DNA of 64,000 nucleotides, taken from contig NZ_CP050700.1 of NCBI RefSeq assembly GCF_010646885.2, positions 62,001 through 126,000 of the forward strand, in the 5' to 3' direction. This DNA is from Desulfopila sp. IMCC35008 (GTDB taxonomy: Bacteria > Desulfobacterota > Desulfobulbia > Desulfobulbales > Desulfocapsaceae). Under the pieces are notes generated by a model, which was not told where the DNA came from, made no database searches, and saw nothing but the letters and a program-made list of their open reading frames with translations. The translations under genes and the position numbers were made by a program. Below, in pieces: positions 55,244-63,853 of this stretch; the first letter of the stretch is position 1, and each line of letters begins with the position of its first letter.

Positions 55244-56089
55244 ATGGGGAACATAGCGGATGCACTGGAAAAAGCCGGTGTTGGCCTGGTAGATCAGAAA
55301 GGTGATGATAGTGGTGGGAATGGAGATGGGGACAGCTCCGGCCAGGAGTCTTATCCTCGGGCAGCCCCTTCGGAGCCGTGGGAAGAACGGCTGAATATGA
55401 TCGCCAACGATTCAGCCCAGGCTGCGGAATCGTTTCGGGTACTTCGCTCCCAGATACTCTTTCCCGAAGACGGCAGGCCTGCACCCAGAACCATTATGGT
55501 GACGTCCTCAGCATCCGGGGAAGGTAAGAGCATGGTCTCGGTGAATCTGGCACTGGCAATAGCCAGGGGACTGGATCAGTATGCACTGCTGGTTGATTGT
55601 GATCTCCGCAGACCGAGTCTCGCGCCACTCCTGGGACTTGGGGCCGTGGGTAAAAGAGGGCTTGCCGATTATTTGCGTGGCGAGGCCGAAATCAGGGATC
55701 TCATCCTGAAATGCGCCGTACAGAAAATGTCTCTTCTGCCAAGCGGCCCCCCTCCTGTAAACCCGGCAGAACTCCTCAGTTCCGGTCGAATGAACCACCT
55801 CGTTGAAGAGCTGTACAATCGTTATGCCGATCGTTTTGTAATATTCGATAGCCCGCCATTCCAGGCGGCAGCAGAGTCAAGTGTGCTGTCAAAAGCGGTT
55901 GAAGGGGTTGTCCTGGTGGTCGGATACGGCAGGTCGGATCGCCGCAAGGTTAAAGCCATGGTTGATTCAATTGGCGCAGAGAAGGTGTACGGTGTGGTCT
56001 TTAACGCCATGAAAGAGAATTATCTAAATAACAAGCTGTTTGAGTCTTATAGTCAGTACGACCAATACTATACAGCAGGTAAAAAGTAA
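55244..56089 (+). CDS. CpsD/CapB-type tyrosine autokinase
   Basis: A 281-residue BY-kinase. Walker A SSASGEGKS lies at about 88-96, Walker A' LLVDCDLRRPSLAPLLG near 122-138 and Walker B RFVIFDSPP near 202-210. The last 16 residues are rich in tyrosine (FESYSQYDQYYTAGKK), the usual autophosphorylation tail. It acts with the Wzz protein, which supplies its membrane activator. An acidic Gly/Asp-rich stretch (21-32) is local to this protein. It converges with ygiQ, two bases away. Confidence 0.9.
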   Translation: MGNIADALEKAGVGLVDQKGDDSGGNGDGDSSGQESYPRAAPSEPWEERLNMIANDSAQAAESFRVLRSQILFPEDGRPAPRTIMVTSSASGEGKSMVSVNLALAIARGLDQYALLVDCDLRRPSLAPLLGLGAVGKRGLADYLRGEAEIRDLILKCAVQKMSLLPSGPPPVNPAELLSSGRMNHLVEELYNRYADRFVIFDSPPFQAAAESSVLSKAVEGVVLVVGYGRSDRRKVKAMVDSIGAEKVYGVVFNAMKENYLNNKLFESYSQYDQYYTAGKK

Positions 56090-56090
56090 C

Positions 56091-57881
56091 TTATTTCTTT
56101 CGTCTGTACTTGTGCACAGTTCCGGTAGATTGTTTTTTGCGGCGGTGAAAGTGGTCTTCGATTATCTGTCGCTGCTTCTTACGATCGGAGCTGTTTTTCG
56201 CCACGAAAATCTTTTTGCCGGTCACCCGGCTCCTCTCTGCAACAAACATGGCTGTTGACAGGGTTCCCGGTGTTGGGGTGAAATCCTGGAATTTGGAGAT
56301 TGTTAAACCAAGGTTTTTCATATCCCGCGCAAGTTGTGAGGCGTGTTTGCCAGTACTCCCGGGATGACTGCTGATCACATAGGGGACTAAATTGAGTTTC
56401 TTCCCTTTTTTCCCGATCTGCCTTTCACAATAACGGATAAATTCCTGAAGCAGTTGATGCGGTTCTTTATGCATCAGTTCGAGAATGTCGTCGCAGCTGT
56501 GTTCCGGGGCGATTTTGAGAGCTCCGGGTGTGTGTTTTGTGGCAATCTTTTTCAGAAGATCCGGCGTTTTGAGCAGTAACTCCATACGCAGACCTGAGGA
56601 TACGAACACATGTTTGATATCAGGTATAGAGGCTACAGAGTCAAGCAATTGCAGAAACCTCTTCTCGTCAATATGCAGGTGTTTACAGACCTCGGGAAAG
56701 AGACAGTCTCTTTTTTTGCAGCCGCCAATATCGCACCGAGTAGCAAAAAGGTTGGCTGTGGGCCCGCCTAGATCGGTAATGGTTCCGTCAAAATCATTTG
56801 CTGCACTTATCCTCTTACATTCTTGAACAATGGATGGATTTGATCTGCTCTGGACCTCAGCCCCCTGGTGTCTGGTTATCGCGCAGAAGGAGCAATTGCC
56901 GGAGCATCCCCTGACAATCGTAACCGAGTTCCTGATCATACGGAATGCAGGGATGTCGGAGCCTGCCGGATAGGCTTTGCGGGTAAAAGGGAGAGCGTAG
57001 AGATGATCCAGTTCGTTCTGAGTGAGTGGTGAGGAAGCAGGATGCTGCACCAGCCAGTGATTTTGCTGTTTCTGGAAGACTATCTTTTGTGAGTTTGCAC
57101 GTTGATGTGCATCGACCTCATGCTCTGCATCAAGGAAGAGGTTCTTATCTCGGGTGATATCGTGATACGACGGCAGGACCAGGTAGTTCTTGTTCCCTGT
57201 AGTAGAAAAATCGGGATACCTGTCGAGTAACTCCTTTTCCGTAAGGCGTTCGCAACTGCCCTGTATTGAGTGAAGCGGTTTTCCTTGTGTGCATCGCCTG
57301 GCAACTTCGAGCACGGTTCGTTCGCCCATACCATAGACGAGCAGGTCACCTTTGGCATCAGTGAGCAGTGATGCTCGTAGTTTGGCCTGTTTGTAATCAT
57401 AATGCATGAAGCGTCGAAGAGACGCTTCTATCCCACCAAGAATGACAGCTGTGTTCTTGTATGTTGATCGCGCCAGGTTGGCGTAAATCATGGTTGCCCG
57501 ATCTGGCCGGTATCTGTTGTTTTTATCCTGGGGCCCGGGTCGCCAGGGACTGCCGCCTGGTGAATAGGCGTCTGTCTCCCGAACTTTGCCATTGCCGGTA
57601 TAATTGGCGACGATAGAATCGAGATTCCCGGCCGTTATACCGCAAAAAAGGCGTGGTGCCGGGTATGAAAGAAAATCCTGGTTGGTGGTATATCGTGGTT
57701 GGGAGAGAATAGCAACGCGATAACCGTGGTCTTCAAGAAAGCGTCCGATGAGGGCGACACCGAAACTAGGATGGTCGATATAGGCATCACCGGTCACAAG
57801 CAGGATGTCAATACCATCCCAGCCACGATCCCTGCACTCTTCCCACGAAATGGGAAGAGGCAGGGGATGGGAAGAAATCAT
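56091..57881 (-). CDS. ygiQ: YgiQ-family radical SAM protein
   Basis: A 596-residue radical SAM protein. The cluster motif is CSGNCSFCAITRHQG, the CxxxCxxC type, near residues 315-329. The N-terminus reads ISWEECRDRGWDGIDILLVTGDAYIDHPSFG, and GGIEASLRRFMHYDY follows, both family marks. The C-terminal end is basic (RKKQSTGTVHKYRRKK). The reaction is not known. It converges with the tyrosine kinase gene and has palindromic repeats upstream. Confidence 0.92.
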   Translation of the reverse strand: MISSHPLPLPISWEECRDRGWDGIDILLVTGDAYIDHPSFGVALIGRFLEDHGYRVAILSQPRYTTNQDFLSYPAPRLFCGITAGNLDSIVANYTGNGKVRETDAYSPGGSPWRPGPQDKNNRYRPDRATMIYANLARSTYKNTAVILGGIEASLRRFMHYDYKQAKLRASLLTDAKGDLLVYGMGERTVLEVARRCTQGKPLHSIQGSCERLTEKELLDRYPDFSTTGNKNYLVLPSYHDITRDKNLFLDAEHEVDAHQRANSQKIVFQKQQNHWLVQHPASSPLTQNELDHLYALPFTRKAYPAGSDIPAFRMIRNSVTIVRGCSGNCSFCAITRHQGAEVQSRSNPSIVQECKRISAANDFDGTITDLGGPTANLFATRCDIGGCKKRDCLFPEVCKHLHIDEKRFLQLLDSVASIPDIKHVFVSSGLRMELLLKTPDLLKKIATKHTPGALKIAPEHSCDDILELMHKEPHQLLQEFIRYCERQIGKKGKKLNLVPYVISSHPGSTGKHASQLARDMKNLGLTISKFQDFTPTPGTLSTAMFVAERSRVTGKKIFVAKNSSDRKKQRQIIEDHFHRRKKQSTGTVHKYRRKK

Positions 57882-57906
57882 AAAGAGTATTTGTCCGTCA
57901 TTAGTT

Positions 57907-57930
57907 GGGGTCAGGCTTAAGCCTGACCCC
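57907..57930. repeat. Intergenic palindrome, copy 2 (G/C form, perfect)
   Basis: GGGGTCAGGCTT at 57907-57918 is followed directly by its reverse complement to 57930. It lies between ygiQ and nhaD, just upstream of ygiQ. Confidence 0.9.
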
Positions 57931-57946
57931 GGTCCCGATATGTTGA

Positions 57947-57991
57947 TCAGGCTTAAGCCGATTATTTGGGGTCAAGCTTAAGCCTGACCCC
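57947..57991. repeat. Intergenic palindromes, partial copy and imperfect copy 3
   Basis: A core TCAGGCTTAAGCC at 57947-57959 lacks the GGGG and CCCC ends and is a partial copy. A full-length copy at 57968-57991 has one mismatch: GGGGTCAAGCTT followed by AAGCCTGACCCC. With copy 2 this makes three units within 85 bases between ygiQ and nhaD. Confidence 0.8.
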
Positions 57992-58035
57992 GTTCTTGGC
58001 AGAGGGTGTGAGCATGAGAATGCGAGCCTCGTGCA

Positions 58036-59460
58036 TCACATTATTTTCGCGTTCACAATGAGGTGAACAATAATGGAAGCACCATAGCCAAGGGCGATAA
58101 CCGGGGTCCATTTTAAATGGGCACCGAAAGTATACGTACCCCTGGCAGCACCCATCAGGGCAACACCCGCTGCAGATCCGATTGAAAGCAGACTGCCACC
58201 TACACCGGCAGTAAGCGTTACCAGCAGCCATTGGCCGTGGGACATGTCGGGAAGCATGGTCAATACCGCAAACATGACCGGGATATTATCGACGATGGCC
58301 GAAAGAATACCAACCAGCACATTCGCTGTTGTCGGGCCGAGATCGTGGTACATAAAGGCTGAGACAGTGGCCAGGTACCCAAATTGCGAGAGTCCGCCAA
58401 CACAAAGAATTACCCCGTAGAAGAAGAGCAGGGTATCCCACTCGGCTCGGGCCACCTTCCTGAACAAGTCGAATGGATCGGGCTTGGTGTGGTACGTTTG
58501 GTGTGAGAGCGGATTGTCGTCTATATCGTAATTTCGGTTCTCAACTTTCTTGAGGTAGAAAGAGAAAAATCCGAGATAGCCAAGTCCGAGCATCATGCCG
58601 GTTGCGGGGGGCAGGTGCAGAAAGTTATGGAAAGAGACGGCAGTGGCAATAGTGCAGAGGAAAAGTAATATAATCCTTTTCGCACCCAGCTTCATTTTTT
58701 TGGTTTCTTTTGCTGCCGGCGGTTGTTTTTTGGCAACTGCAAAATGCATAAAGGCTGCCGGGACCAGCCAGTTGACAAGTGATGGCAGGAAGATTGCGAA
58801 AAATTCAGAAAACTCTACGATGCCTTTTTGCCAGACCATGAGTGTCGTAATATCACCGAATGGCGAAAATGCACCACCGGCGTTGGCAGCAATAACAATA
58901 TTGATGCAGGCAATGGTGACAAACTTTTTATCGCTGCCACCGACCGCCATGGCCACAGCACCCATAAGTAATGCTGTTGTCAGGTTGTCGGCAATAGGAG
59001 AGATGAAAAATGAGAGGAGGCCGGTAAGCCAGAACACCACCCTGAAAGAAAAGCCGCGACTCACCAGCCAGGATCGGAGCGCCTGGAAGACGTTTCTTTC
59101 ATCCATGCTGTTAATGTATGTCATGGCACAGAGCAGAAACAGGAACAGTTCCGCATATTCCAGGAGATTATGGCGGATAGCCTGTTCAGCAGCATGGGTA
59201 TTACCCATGGCAGAGAACGTGATGGCAACAAATACCCAGATCAATCCTGCTGCCATCAGCACAGGTTTGGATTTACGCAGATGGAGCTGTTCTTCAAAGA
59301 TAACAAGTGAGTAAGCACCAACAAACAGTATGAGTGAAAAAATACCGAGGAAGCTGGTGCCCAGCTGAGAGGTGTCGACAGCATGACCTGAGGAAGAGGA
59401 GGCCATTGCCGTCCCCGTCAGGATCGCCAGAAAACCGACGAAAGATAATGCGAGTTTCAT
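58036..59460 (-). CDS. nhaD: NhaD-type Na+/H+ antiporter
   Basis: A 474-residue ion-transporter-superfamily membrane protein with about 12 helices. A signal-like segment ends TGTAMASSSSGH, then conserved loops PIADNLTTALLMGAVAMAVGG, GGAFSPFGDITTLMVWQKG and VDNIPVMFAVLTMLPDMSHG follow, as in NhaD. It should exchange Na+ or Li+ for H+. I start at ATG 59458-59460, with GAAGGAATC before it; a TTG 15 bases upstream is less likely. Palindromic repeats flank it on both sides. SulP and carbonic anhydrase lie upstream on the same strand. Confidence 0.9.
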   Translation of the reverse strand: MKLALSFVGFLAILTGTAMASSSSGHAVDTSQLGTSFLGIFSLILFVGAYSLVIFEEQLHLRKSKPVLMAAGLIWVFVAITFSAMGNTHAAEQAIRHNLLEYAELFLFLLCAMTYINSMDERNVFQALRSWLVSRGFSFRVVFWLTGLLSFFISPIADNLTTALLMGAVAMAVGGSDKKFVTIACINIVIAANAGGAFSPFGDITTLMVWQKGIVEFSEFFAIFLPSLVNWLVPAAFMHFAVAKKQPPAAKETKKMKLGAKRIILLFLCTIATAVSFHNFLHLPPATGMMLGLGYLGFFSFYLKKVENRNYDIDDNPLSHQTYHTKPDPFDLFRKVARAEWDTLLFFYGVILCVGGLSQFGYLATVSAFMYHDLGPTTANVLVGILSAIVDNIPVMFAVLTMLPDMSHGQWLLVTLTAGVGGSLLSIGSAAGVALMGAARGTYTFGAHLKWTPVIALGYGASIIVHLIVNAKIM

Positions 59461-59628
59461 GTATGATTCCTTCAATTCGAGTGGGGGGCAGAAACAGCAA
59501 AATTGATAACCGCACCACTATAACAGCAGAAAGGGGACTTGACAAGAGAAGGTGGTAGAACACTCCTAAAGAGTGCCATGTGGTGGGTCAAAATGCAGGA
59601 AAAGCGGAGCGAGGAAAGGGAGCAGAGC

Positions 59629-59652
59629 GGGGTCAGGCTTAAGCCTGACCCC
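59629..59652. repeat. Intergenic palindrome, copy 4 (G/C form, perfect)
   Basis: GGGGTCAGGCTT at 59629-59640 is followed by its reverse complement to 59652. It lies just after the sulP stop, between sulP and nhaD, and could act as a transcript-end hairpin. Confidence 0.9.
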
Positions 59653-59666
59653 ACTTTTGAATGATA

Positions 59667-61832
59667 TTATGTGACGTCAACCGGGATATATTTAGTAAGA
59701 GGACAATTCTTACATCCTTTCTCAGGAAGGTCTGTGTTGGTATGAACCTTATCAACCAACCCTTTAACCGCGGCCCTGGAATCGGCGTAGATCTCATCCT
59801 CACCGATTTTTTGGAGAAGTCCGGTCCGTTCCATGACCATAAGAACCTGGCCCTTGATACCGCACATCGCAAAACCGAGGCCTGCGCTGCGGATACGCTT
59901 GACCAGCATCTCAAGAGCCTCTTCGCCGGAAGCATCCATGTCGTTGATGCCACGGGCATCGAGCAGGATGTAGCGGAGATCAGGCTGCTCGTTACGAAAC
60001 TTCAGTACCTGCTCATCAAGATAGCTGGCGTTGGCGAAAAAGAGCGCGCCGTCAAAACGTACAACAGAGATATGACGGCAGCCTTTGAGCCGGTAATGTT
60101 CAGCGCTTTTAAGTACTTTCTCTTCGTTCATGGACAATCTCGCTACAACAGGTCGCATGGATTTGTAGAGGAAGACGGTCATGGACAGGACGACACCGAC
60201 CATGATGCCTTTGTCGAGATGCGGGGCAAAGTAGAGGGTGACAATGAAGCTGAGTACGGAGATAGCACCGTCATACCACTGTGCTTTCCAGGCATGTATG
60301 AAACCTTTGGCGTTCACCAGCCCGATAACCGCCATCATGATGACCGCAGCGAGTACAGCCTGGGGCAGATGATAGAGCAGCGGAGTGAAAAAGAGCAGGG
60401 TGATGACCACCATAATGGATGTGACCACCGAGGATATGCCTGAAACAGCACCGGCCTGGAGGTTAACGGCAGAACGGGAAAACGAGCCGGAAACGGCATA
60501 ACTCTGGCCGATAGATCCGAAAATATTGGCCAGGCCCTGCCCGACAAGCTCCTGGTTGGGGTCAAGTTTCTGACCGGTCTGGGCGGCCATTGCCTTGGCG
60601 ATCGCAATAGCCTCCATGAAGCCGAGGAGCGAGATGATGATCGCGGTCGGCAGGAGTTTGAAAAATGATTTTACATTGAGTTCAGGAATGCCAAGGGTGG
60701 GGAGTCCTTCAGGAATCTTACCGACAATGGCGCCACCGCCCGTCATCTTAATTTTGGTGGTATCAAGAGGCTCATTACCAAGCTTGATACGCCAGGTACC
60801 GCCATCGGTTGTTATGCCTGAGGGGATGGAGGCTTTGGGGTAAAAGGTGTAGTTGCCCTCTTCCCCTGCTGCCTCAAACTTCATGTAACGCAGTTCGGTG
60901 CGGATTTCACTGGCGTGATGTTTATATCCCTCCATCTCGGTAGTGAGGATCGCGACCTCACTTTCGAGTTTAATCAGTTCGATGGGTTTACCATGACCAC
61001 CACTATCCTTAGCTTTTTCTTCATCTACCTTGAGGCCGATGGCGGCTCTTTCTTCACCTGTTGACTTGATTTTGGCAACAGTGGTATTGAATTCAGAAAT
61101 TTTCTCCTGTAATCCATCCTGCTGGAGGGCGTCGATGGCGACATAGGAATCCTTGTTGAATCCTGTGAAATACGAAATGATGGTGGCAATGGCAACGGCG
61201 ATCAGCACGTTCGGGATGCGAGGGTTGATTTTACGCAATGAAACCATGATCGCAACCGCACCGATACCATAGAGCAGAGTCGGGAGGTGGGTATAATCGA
61301 TAGCCGCCTGTCCAACCCGGATAAGGGTTTCGTAATGATGCGGGGCTTTGTCAACATACACCCCGAAAAACTTGGAAAACTGGGAGGAGGCAATGATGAT
61401 CGCGGCAGCATTGGTAAAACCGTTAACAACCGGGTGAGAAAGGAAGTTAACGACCAGGCCGAGACGCAGTACGCCAAGAGAGAACTGGAAGATACCAACT
61501 GTAAGGGCTAAAGTTACGGAGTAGGCAATAAATTCAGCAGACCCTGCAGTAGCCAGCGGTTCGAGCGAAGCGGCCGACATGAGGGATACCACGGCAACCG
61601 GTCCTGTAGCGAGCTGGCGACTGGAGCCGAATAAAGAGGCGACCATCGGCGGCAGGAAGGCGGCATAGAGCCCGTAATATGCTGGCAGTCCGGCCAACTG
61701 GGCATAAGCCATGGATTGTGGGATAAGAACAAGTGCAACGGTGATACCAGCGAGAAGGTCGATCTTGAATTTGCCAGTGTCATAGTCCTTAAACCAGTCA
61801 AGAAACGGAAAAAACTTCAATAATATATTCAT
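59667..61832 (-). CDS. SulP-family anion transporter with large insertion and STAS domain
   Basis: A 721-residue membrane transporter; SulP proteins carry sulfate, bicarbonate or other anions. The start is typical (LAGITVALVLIPQSMAYAQLAGLPAYYGLY), with TGPVAVVSLM near 76-85 and the second half NIFGSIGQSYAVSGSFSRSAVN. Residues about 230-365 are an extra block: a charged coiled coil (EKISEFNTTVAKIK, LIKLESEVAILTTEM), then a beta-rich part, inserted before VGKIPEGLP. A STAS domain (about 580-690) ends the chain, followed by a CKNCPLTKY tail. It lies 48 bases after a carbonic anhydrase gene, which favours bicarbonate as substrate. Confidence 0.92.
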   Translation of the reverse strand: MNILLKFFPFLDWFKDYDTGKFKIDLLAGITVALVLIPQSMAYAQLAGLPAYYGLYAAFLPPMVASLFGSSRQLATGPVAVVSLMSAASLEPLATAGSAEFIAYSVTLALTVGIFQFSLGVLRLGLVVNFLSHPVVNGFTNAAAIIIASSQFSKFFGVYVDKAPHHYETLIRVGQAAIDYTHLPTLLYGIGAVAIMVSLRKINPRIPNVLIAVAIATIISYFTGFNKDSYVAIDALQQDGLQEKISEFNTTVAKIKSTGEERAAIGLKVDEEKAKDSGGHGKPIELIKLESEVAILTTEMEGYKHHASEIRTELRYMKFEAAGEEGNYTFYPKASIPSGITTDGGTWRIKLGNEPLDTTKIKMTGGGAIVGKIPEGLPTLGIPELNVKSFFKLLPTAIIISLLGFMEAIAIAKAMAAQTGQKLDPNQELVGQGLANIFGSIGQSYAVSGSFSRSAVNLQAGAVSGISSVVTSIMVVITLLFFTPLLYHLPQAVLAAVIMMAVIGLVNAKGFIHAWKAQWYDGAISVLSFIVTLYFAPHLDKGIMVGVVLSMTVFLYKSMRPVVARLSMNEEKVLKSAEHYRLKGCRHISVVRFDGALFFANASYLDEQVLKFRNEQPDLRYILLDARGINDMDASGEEALEMLVKRIRSAGLGFAMCGIKGQVLMVMERTGLLQKIGEDEIYADSRAAVKGLVDKVHTNTDLPEKGCKNCPLTKYIPVDVT

Positions 61833-61880
61833 CTGTTAACCTTGTATCAGAGTTGTTGTTTTCGTTGTGGCAGCAAAAGT

Positions 61881-62483
61881 CTACTTTTCGAGGAAGCGAA
61901 CTTCGCCGCTGCTCAGGTCGTAAAATGCAGGGACGACCTTGACGGCACCTTCCTTCACCAGATCGGCGACAACCGGCTCTGATTCCGAAATTTTCCTTGC
62001 AACCTGTTTGGCAAGCTCTATAGAGACATTGTCTACGGTGTCTCCTGCCATTTCCTGAACATTCTTGATAGCGGTCTGGATAGCCGGGCCGAGGGTGGCA
62101 ATATGACCTTCAAGTGTTGCCCCGCTTGCCACGGCGGTAACAGCACCACAGCTGGAATGGCCCAGCACCAGTACCAGTGGTGTGTGCAGGTGTCGTACTG
62201 CGTACTCGATGGAACCTAAGGTGTGGTCACCAATAATGTTTCCTGCAACACGAACCACAAATAAATCACCAAGACCCTGGTCGAAAATATCTACGGGCGG
62301 CACCCGTGAATCGGAGCAGGTAAGAACCGTTGCAATCGGTTCCTGTCCGGTGGCCAGGTTCTGGCGACTCTCTTCGCAGTGATTCGGGTGCTCGAGCTGG
62401 CCGGAGGTGAAACGATTGTTACCCTCCTTAAGGATGTTGATTGCTTCATCGGCTGTCAGCCGTGACTTCGGGACCTGTCCCAT
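61881..62483 (-). CDS. Beta-class carbonic anhydrase
   Basis: A 200-residue zinc enzyme that interconverts CO2 and bicarbonate. The zinc ligands are Cys56 (CSDSRVPP), His109 and Cys112 (GHSSCGAV), and the catalytic Asp58-Arg60 pair is intact. No signal peptide is seen, so it acts in the cytoplasm. It is the first gene of a carbonic anhydrase-sulP pair. Confidence 0.95.
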   Translation of the reverse strand: MGQVPKSRLTADEAINILKEGNNRFTSGQLEHPNHCEESRQNLATGQEPIATVLTCSDSRVPPVDIFDQGLGDLFVVRVAGNIIGDHTLGSIEYAVRHLHTPLVLVLGHSSCGAVTAVASGATLEGHIATLGPAIQTAIKNVQEMAGDTVDNVSIELAKQVARKISESEPVVADLVKEGAVKVVPAFYDLSSGEVRFLEK

Positions 62484-63003
62484 AAAAAATCTCCTTCATA
62501 AATTGTTAATCGTTAAATTCGTTAAAACCTATAAAATGTTAAAAGACATGATGTCTTATACTTACAGTATGTTTTTCCAAAATAGCAGGTACTTTTATCC
62601 CAGCTTAGTAAACGGCGTAATCAAATTAACTTTTGCACAAAATGTCAAGAGAAATCAGAGATTAGGACGTTCATATGCACGTTATAGAGGTTGGGCATAA
62701 GTGCTGCAAAATAGTGGTGGTAACAACATTCTTGATAAAATATTGGTTCTTTTTAATCATGAGATGAAAAAATCAGTTTGACGATTCATGTTTCTTCGGT
62801 AAATTGCCTGACATACCATGTGTCCGCGAAAGTTTACGATAGCTGTACTATTGACAGAGGTGCATAGATTGCACACTTGTTGAGGAGGTTGTCCGAGAAT
62901 TATATTATAAAATAACGAAGAGCCCGGGAGAAAGTGCATTCTCGTACAGTTTCCTAAGACAGTGAGGTCTTTGGTGCAGTTCATTACTAGCAAGGGAGTC
63001 AAA
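62484..63003. other. 520-base divergent intergenic region (carbonic anhydrase / response regulator)
   Basis: No gene is supported. On the minus strand TTGACA (62643-62648), a 17-base spacer and TTTGAT (62620-62625) form a plausible promoter for the carbonic anhydrase-sulP pair about 137 bases before its start. The half nearer the response regulator holds AGGGAG at 62993-62998, its ribosome-binding site. Confidence 0.5.
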
Positions 63004-63672
63004 ATGAAGGATACCGCCCCGTATCGGGTAGTTCTGGCAGATGATCATGTGCTGATTCGGCACGGAATTAAAAACATCATTGCCCGCGACAGTGGTCTGC
63101 AGATTGTTGGAGAGGTATGTAATGGGGAAGAACTCCTTGACCTGCTTCAGGAAGACACAGTCGAATTGATCATTCTCGATATCTCTATGCCCAAAATTGG
63201 CGGGATGGAGGCTGTGGCAATGATAAAAGGCAAGTATCCCTGGATTAAGGTTCTTATGCTGACCATGCATAAAAACAAACAATACTTTTATCATGCCATG
63301 TCGGCAGGGGCGGATGGATATCTGGTGAAAGACGATTCCGATGAGGAATTGCTCGTTGCCATTAACAAGATCCGTTCTGGCAAAAATTACATCTCCCCCT
63401 ATCTGGCTGAAGAGTTTGCCGACGATGTTATTAACAGTTACCGAAGCGATAAGCGTAACCTGTTTCAGGAATTGACCCGCAGGGAAAAGCAGATACTGCA
63501 GTTCGTTGTCGATGGATATACCAGCAGGCAGGTTGCAGATCAACTTGGCTTGAGCCCGCGGACCGTCGATCATCACCGGTCCAACCTTTTGAAAAAATTC
63601 CAGATGAACAATAGCGTGGACCTGGTCAATTTTGCCGTAAAAAATGGTTTTGTAACACCCCAGAAATACTAA
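63004..63672 (+). CDS. NarL/FixJ-type response regulator
   Basis: A 222-residue two-component regulator. The receiver domain (about 8-123) has Asp13-Asp14, the phosphate-accepting Asp59 in LIILDISMP, and the conserved lysine in LVKDD near 109. The LuxR-type helix-turn-helix (about 155-215) reads LTRREKQILQFVVDGYTSRQVADQLGLSPRTVDHHRSNL. I start at ATG 63004, preceded by AGGGAG; the in-frame GTG at 62962 adds 14 residues without support. No histidine kinase is adjacent, so it is an orphan in this window. Confidence 0.93.
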   Translation: MKDTAPYRVVLADDHVLIRHGIKNIIARDSGLQIVGEVCNGEELLDLLQEDTVELIILDISMPKIGGMEAVAMIKGKYPWIKVLMLTMHKNKQYFYHAMSAGADGYLVKDDSDEELLVAINKIRSGKNYISPYLAEEFADDVINSYRSDKRNLFQELTRREKQILQFVVDGYTSRQVADQLGLSPRTVDHHRSNLLKKFQMNNSVDLVNFAVKNGFVTPQKY

Positions 63673-63722
63673 ACATACGGCCCCATTTTTCGACGTCCAC
63701 CGGGGCCAGGCCCGGTTTATCG

Positions 63723-63746
63723 GGGGTCAGGCTTAAGCCTGACCCC
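63723..63746. repeat. Intergenic palindrome, copy 5 (G/C form, perfect)
   Basis: GGGGTCAGGCTT at 63723-63734 is followed by its reverse complement to 63746. It lies 50 bases after the response regulator stop. Confidence 0.9.
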
Positions 63747-63778
63747 ATCCCACCCCGGACGCCATCTTCCCACCGACA

Positions 63779-63802
63779 GGGGTCAGACTTAAGTCTGACC
63801 CC
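63779..63802. repeat. Intergenic palindrome, copy 6 (A/T form, perfect)
   Basis: GGGGTCAGACTT at 63779-63790 is followed by its reverse complement to 63802. It is 32 bases from copy 5 and of the other sequence form. Its last bases run into a tandem repeat. Confidence 0.9.
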
Positions 63803-63853
63803 ACCAAGACCCCACCAAGACCCCACCAAGACCCCACCAAGACCCCACCAAGT
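63799..63853. repeat. Five tandem copies of an 11-base unit
   Basis: The unit CCCCACCAAGA is repeated five times without spacers (the last copy ends in T). The first copy shares its CCCC with palindrome copy 6, so the tandem array may have grown from the edge of that palindrome. From 63854 to 64000 I see no gene or signal. Confidence 0.95.

Noticed and set aside
57907-59652. Palindromes as simple rho-independent terminators
   Set aside because: They lack T-runs, recur with the same sequence at unrelated genes, and one site has three units in a row, which fits a repeat family better.
63799-63853. CRISPR array
   Set aside because: The 11-base units are directly adjacent, with no spacers, and no cas gene is present.
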